The position numbers were made by a program, and so were the translations under genes. The notes beneath the pieces are model-generated. The model was not told the DNA's origin. It searched no databases and saw nothing but the letters and a program-made list of their open reading frames with translations. A DNA stretch of 64,000 bases from Pyrrhosoma nymphula (lineage: Eukaryota; Arthropoda; Insecta; Odonata; Coenagrionidae). Of this stretch, positions 59,270-64,000 are shown piece by piece (within the stretch, counting starts at the first letter, position 1; the number at the start of each line of letters is the position of its first letter). The stretch lies in contig OY754329.1 in NCBI GenBank assembly GCA_963573305.1, positions 146,951,266 to 147,015,265 on the forward strand. The letters run 5' to 3'.

Positions 59270-60340
59270 CCACCGGCTCAAATTTAGGACGTTGCCGCTC
59301 GTTACAATGGTGTACCTGGCTAGCGCAAAAAGAGGTTTGGAAATAAACTCCTCAAAGAGAGCTGAAGGACGAAGATAGGCGGAAGCGAGACTGTACAAGA
59401 CCATTAGGAGAGGAAGAGAGAGCTCGAACGTTTGTTTTAAGGGACTGAAAGTAATTGGCAGAAATGGGGAAGGTAAAGAGGGAAGTAAAATAAAAAAAGG
59501 CCAGCTGCCCGAATATAAAGCGAGACAGAAACTAGCAGGGAAGGATACATAACAGGGTCCTCCGTGAGCTAGCAACATGCTCTTTCAAGAAAAGGGAGAA
59601 GAGGGGAAAGAGGAGAAGGGGAGGGTGTAGGAGTTAAAAGCGGAGATGGCCGTTTCATGTAGGAACGAAAGAATTACAAACTTTTTGAGCCTCCATTTCC
59701 TTCTCCCCCACCCACCATCCCTCTAAGCAAACCCCTCCTCCTCCCACGGCCCCACACAACAACCTCAACCTCCACCCTCCCAGCCCCAACCTCCTCCCTC
59801 TCTCTCCAAGGCCAAGAATAATGCTCGGAAGGAAATGATAATGAAACGAAAACGGGGATCAGTGGTGGAGGGGGGGACTGCATGTGGCCGACGGATGTTC
59901 ATTTCCCCACACGTGTGTGTGTGTGGGTTTGTGTTCGTGTGTGGTAGAGTGAAGGAGGGGGGAGTAGGGAGAGAAGGAGATGGGAGCGGTGGGGCAAGAA
60001 ATGGCTGAAGAAGGAGGGGTGGGAATTGATTGAGAACAAGGTCAAAAAAGTAGGGGGAGTGAAGAAAATGGAAACGAGGGGAAGAGGAGAAGGTTTAAGG
60101 GGGGTGGAAGTTGAGGGCGCCCGGGTGCTGTGTCGCGCGGGGGATGAGATTGAGCGAAAAAGGAGATTGGATGCGGAGGGCGCCGGAGGAGAAATGGTTT
60201 AAGAAGGAAGAGGAGAGAGTGGGGGAGTGGAGAGAAGTGGGAGGAGAAATAGGAGGGGTAAATTTTTGGGGGAAGGGAATGGAGTGGGGTATGGGAGAGA
60301 GTGGTGTGAGAGGTAATTCAAGTTTACGATGAGGTTTTTC
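59270..60340. other. purine-skewed island with strand switch and GT repeat
   Basis: G/A-rich on the plus strand at 59580-59660 and 59940-60310, but C/T-rich between at 59695-59810. A GT microsatellite (CACGTGTGTGTGTGTGGG) lies at about 59910-59945. Frames of 69-128 codons are low complexity. Confidence 0.5.
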
Positions 60341-61560
60341 CTATAATATTGCTACGGTTTCATGGCCTAAAAAAACTATGCCTTCATCAATGGGAAGTTT
60401 AGAAAGGAAACGGAATAATATGAACGACCCTTGACTCGCACTACTTTCACTTCCAATTATTCGCAGCATTTCGTTCTTTGCATTTAAATTTTACTTAACG
60501 ACGATTGACGATGTTAAACCAATAAAAATAAAGATTTCGCAAAAAAATATATCTTCTTGGACTAATGAAGTAGAAAGTATGAAAACATTATCAAAACGTT
60601 GTGCAATAATATTCCAAAGTGTTCTTTTAATAAAATAAAAAAAGGATAAGGCTTAATACTTCTTCTGCTAGGCAATGTACGATTCTGGAAACAGAACCAT
60701 GAAAAGTCGATGAAATCTTGTTGTTTTCTTCCTGAATTAAAAATCAGCTAAAACATTTTACGCCTAGTACTTTAAAAATACAGCCCTATAAACAAGACCA
60801 AGGTCTAATCGGCAAAGTTTTATCCTTCATTCATTAAGAAAAAAAGTATAAGGGACTAGAATTAGCTATATTTGCGTAAAAATAATATGCTGCAGGGCAG
60901 CATAACAGAGTAGTTTTAAAATAAAAAAATAGAGAAGTGAGATAAAAAAGGCAATTTCATGCCACGCAAAGATGTGTAAAAAAGTGCTGTCTAATTCACC
61001 AAAAATTAAGCTGTAAAACTGTTGATGCCATCACCAAAGTCTGCATTTAAACTTTTTTCAAATATTTCATTCGGGAAGAGAATGCTCATGAAATATGGCT
61101 TACCGTCGTATTACGGTAAAATTGCTATTTATTTCCATGAATGGATTTCGATTCCAATATCTCAATAGTTTAAATGAAAAACACTATGCGCGTAGGACAT
61201 GATAGATTTGTATCATAAAACCAAAATTCACTTAAGAATGAATACTGAATTACTCAACAATGAGTTAAACCTTCTCCCAAATTACTCAACGTTATAGACT
61301 CCGGCTTTGACCATTTCGAGGGCCAATGCCCGAATATTGCTCGATATAAAATTATCCAGTGTCAACGAAAATTGGATGCCAATAACACAGGTTTGGAAGG
61401 AGGCCTTTCAGTGAATAGACCGGTATTTTATTAGGTTCAAATAATGTCTAAGAAAAAAAGATTTAGTAATTGGGTTGAGATTTACGCCGTCATAAAAGAA
61501 ATGGACGATGCGAAAGGGAAAGACCAAGAGCCAATACGAGAATTTTGATCAAATTTTTAA
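60341..61560. other. AT-rich non-coding DNA
   Basis: Nothing recognised. Confidence 0.5.
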
Positions 61561-61861
61561 AGCGTAATGATTAACTCCGTAAAGGCATTTGGGTTGGCAA
61601 GGGGCGGAATAGCACTTGGCAATGAGAATCACAAGGTCGCGAGGGATTTAACGAGAAGAGGACGAAGGGATATCTTCGAGTGAAATGAATAGAAAATGCT
61701 AGGGGATTTTGTAAAGGAGGGATTAAAGAGAGTGCAGCCGGAGGAGGAAATTGGAGTAAGGATGGAGTAAGAGGGTCAGAGAGGGGTGAGACGTGAGAAA
61801 GTGTGGGAAGGGTGACGGAAGTCTTTCGGCGAGGGAGGGAGAGAGAGACAAGATGGAAGTG

Positions 61862-62235
61862 TAAGGGAGGGAGGGATAGAAAAATAATGAGGAAAGGAGA
61901 AAGGTAAGGGAGGGAGGGATAGAAAAATAAGAGGAAAGGAGAGTGGGAGGGATAAGGAAAGGAGTAAGAGCAAAGAGCAAACGAGAGAGATATATTGAAA
62001 GGAGGAATAGAAAAAGGAGTGCAAAGGAGACAGAGCTAAGGGAGGGAGGGATAGGAAAAAGAAGAGTAAAGGAGAGAGAGAGGTAAGGAAAGGAGGGACA
62101 GAAAAATAAGAGGAAAGGAGAGTGGGAGAGATAACGGAGGGAGGGAAAGAAAAAGAAGAGGAAAGGAGAGTGTGAGAGGTAAAGGAGAGGGAATGGAGAG
62201 GGGGGATAGAAAAAGAGGAGGAAAGAAGAGAGTTC
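61862..62235. repeat. GA-rich minisatellite, about eight 48-bp units
   Basis: The degenerate unit is AAGGGAGGGAGGGATAGAAA followed by AATAAGAGGAAAGGAGAGTG and GGAG(A/G)G(A/G)T. It starts near 61862, 61905, 61954, 61993, 62037, 62084, 62132 and 62180. Spacing varies between about 39 and 49 bp. The 153-codon minus frame across it (Ser/Phe/Leu/Pro) merely translates the repeat. It is preceded by non-repeat purine-rich DNA (61560-61860). Confidence 0.85.
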
Positions 62236-62239
62236 ATAT

Positions 62240-62571
62240 GAGAAATTCCAATAAGCTTAGTAAAGGAAGCGGCAAAGTAGGAGGCGAACGGAAGCCGTGG
62301 TTGAGCAGCGCAGCTCGAGCTTTACGGATTAAAACGAGAGCAGCCGCTGTCGCACTTTCAACCGAACCGGGGCCCTGGAAAACCCCGGTCGCAGTTACGC
62401 TCCGGAATAGATACTTTCGTCTTGTTGCGGTGCGTCATGAAACTCTGTAGCCGATTGAAAGAATTAACAAAGAAAATGATAGTCATTTGCTCTCATCCAA
62501 ATGGCCAATTTGCGTTATATTATACGCAGTAAGGAAATATCAAAAATATTTCATGTACAATATAAGAACCT
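62240..62571. other. CpG-rich segment with a perfect hairpin
   Basis: ACCGGGG (62366-62372) pairs perfectly with CCCCGGT (62383-62389). The CpG-rich part runs to about 62450 and then becomes AT-rich. The 92-codon plus frame has no recognised domain. Confidence 0.35.
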
Positions 62572-62886
62572 ATAATGCTAAATGGGGGTCGTGGTGGACT
62601 AGTGGGTAGAGCGCTGGGCTACCAACCGGAGAGTACCGGGTTCAAATCCGAGTTAAAGCTCTCTGGAAAATCCTCCGAAAGTCCTGACGGTGCGACTGTC
62701 TGATTGTCAAATCTTTGTGGAAAATCGCAGGTGGCCCAGGGAAAGGAACTGCCCCCCCTACCCTGAATGCGTGAATTTCATACACATTATGATAAGCTTA
62801 GTACGGGGTGAGCTCTACTCTCACCCATCAAAAATCAACCTTCGGGTTAAAACACTGAGTCAGAGAAAGTAAGATAATGATAAATG
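62572..62886 (+). mobile_element. tRNA-derived SINE with target-site duplication
   Basis: The SINE occupies 62585-62873. It is flanked by ATAATGCTAAATG (62572-62584) and ATAATGATAAATG (62874-62886), a 13-bp duplication with one mismatch. The head GGTGGACTAGTGGGTAGAGC carries an A box and GGGTTCAAATCC a B box. CTACCAA sits at the anticodon loop, but the anticodon stem has mismatches, so this is not a functional tRNA. The body of about 230 bp is unrelated to a tRNA and ends in AGAAAGTAAG rather than a long poly-A. Both polymerase III boxes look intact. Confidence 0.8.
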
Positions 62887-63639
62887 CATGATTTGTCCAA
62901 GGGTGCATTTAAGGAGAATATCGCTCTAAATTTTGTCATAAAATGCTAAAACAAACCTTAAAGGGTAAGTAACACATTTGAACGCAAGAGTCTTAAAAAA
63001 ATAATCTTTTATTGATCAACCGAAACTTATTTTATTAAAAAATATTTATTTTATTTACATGTAGCGTAAGCGGTCACGAAAATCTATTTGTGAATCGGTG
63101 ACATTTCATAAACGGGACGTATGCATTAAACTCATTACCCTCGACTAATGCTAGATACACCCGATTGAAATCTGTTTTTGTTCACTCAAGCGGCAAGAGC
63201 GCGAAATATTGACGCAGAGCACTACCAATCGGAACATGAAGGAAGCCATTCGAGAGAAACTAAGTCTAGGCGAGTAAATAGCGAGGTTTTACCGTGCACA
63301 TTTATCACACCGTTACCCCAAGACCAACTCTCAGCATTAAGCAAGAATTTGGTAGTAGAGAATAAAACTTACTGTTTCTCTAAATGAGCGACATGTAATC
63401 GTACATCGGAAAAAAAATTCTCTGGGAACGTCACAAAATTTGGTGGTTCCGAGATCTACGGCCAACTACGTAATGGAAATGTGACGAAAGCATAAGATTG
63501 TTCATAATTTGTCATGTAATTTCAGGATACTTCAGGTATACGTGCAGGGTGAATTTTCAGGACAATGTTTTAAATGGTTTTTCAGAGTAAACCTCAAATT
63601 ATATTTTATTTAGTTAAGTGCTTATAAAACTGCTCTTGT
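62887..63639. other. AT-rich non-coding DNA
   Basis: Nothing recognised. The plus frame 63178-63387 has no known relative. Confidence 0.5.
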
Positions 63640-63717
63640 TTATAGAATTTTCTAAAAACTACATATCTGGAAAAATATTGATTATAGAATTATCTAAAAA
63701 CTACATGTCTGGAAAAC
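63640..63717. repeat. two tandem copies of a 42-bp unit
   Basis: TTATAGAATT(T/A)TCTAAAA continuing ACTACAT(A/G)TCTGGAAAA occurs at 63640 and 63682 with two mismatches over about 35 bp. Confidence 0.85.
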
Positions 63718-64000
63718 ATTTTCCCAATTTTTCACTTGGGAAGATAAATCATTCTCATGTCACATGAAAATACACGTTATGATAAGCTTTAAATGATATA
63801 TACGTTCTAAAATTTTCACATTTTTCTTTTATGACTTAACATATGCTGAGCCCGGTAAAATAAAGCAAGATACAATGCCTGATGGGAGCCAGTTATCAGT
63901 TCAATATAACGGCATTACGAGGATTTCAGCAGGATAAAGCTCCCATAAAAGTATCACCGAATGTTCGGTAATAATTGATGCATTTGTACTTAGAGCAGAG
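63718..64000. other. AT-rich non-coding DNA to the window end
   Basis: Nothing recognised. Confidence 0.5.

Noticed and set aside
61776..62237. Minus-strand frame of 153 codons
   Set aside because: It translates the GA-rich minisatellite and nothing else.
62585..62660. Functional tRNA gene
   Set aside because: A and B boxes are present, but the anticodon stem is mismatched and the sequence continues into a SINE body flanked by a target duplication.
1..64000. CRISPR arrays, operons, bacterial promoters or plasmid origins
   Set aside because: No short regularly spaced repeats, gene strings or ribosome binding sites. The DNA is clearly eukaryotic in character.
1..64000. LTR retrotransposons or endogenous viral copies
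   Set aside because: I saw no paired long direct repeats beginning TG and ending CA with a primer-binding site, and no gag, protease, integrase or envelope-like translation.

Overview
This window is eukaryotic nuclear DNA, most likely from an arthropod and probably an insect. There are no operons, ribosome binding sites or long open frames. Most of it is AT-rich non-coding DNA carrying decayed transposable elements: non-LTR retrotransposon pieces, tRNA-derived SINEs, foldback elements and DNA transposons with target-site duplications. I cannot name the species. No complete protein-coding gene can be supported, and most open frames of 60-230 codons lie in purine- or pyrimidine-skewed tracts and look accidental.

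Layout. 1-7.6 kb: AT-rich DNA with CpG/purine-rich islands (0.65-1.3 and 5.2-6.0 kb), a cluster of tRNA-related repeats (3.98-4.94 kb) and a 771-bp DNA element with terminal inverted repeats and a TAA duplication (6787-7557). 7.6-17 kb: GC islands (9.5-10.5, 13.6-14.3, 15.9-16.9 kb), a decayed RTE-like reverse transcriptase on the minus strand (about 10.73-11.31 kb) and a 180-bp foldback (15.26-15.44 kb). 17-21.4 kb: a possible isolated exon (17076-17256), then the most informative object here, a 2705-bp DNA transposon (17796-20500) with an exact 8-bp target duplication, terminal inverted repeats of about 300 bp and a broken transposase, followed by a decayed second LINE. 21-42 kb: AT-rich DNA with a 205-bp palindromic MITE (27583-27787), CpG islands near 28.2, 30.4 and 37.6 kb, LINE 3' ends, SINE and foldback remnants near 40.5-40.9 kb, and a possible promoter plus first exon ending at an AAAG|GTAAGC donor (42101/42102). 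42-64 kb: purine-rich islands, a three-copy 180-bp tandem repeat (56.1-56.64 kb), a degenerate 48-bp GA-rich minisatellite (61.86-62.23 kb) and a SINE with target-site duplications (62585-62873).

How it fits together. The window is best read as intergenic or long-intron DNA. GC- and CpG-rich islands every few kilobases are the likeliest sites of promoters or enhancers, and the rest is a graveyard of mobile elements. The 8-bp-TSD transposon, the TAA-flanked element with an exon-like interior and the 180-bp repeat are the parts most worth following up.
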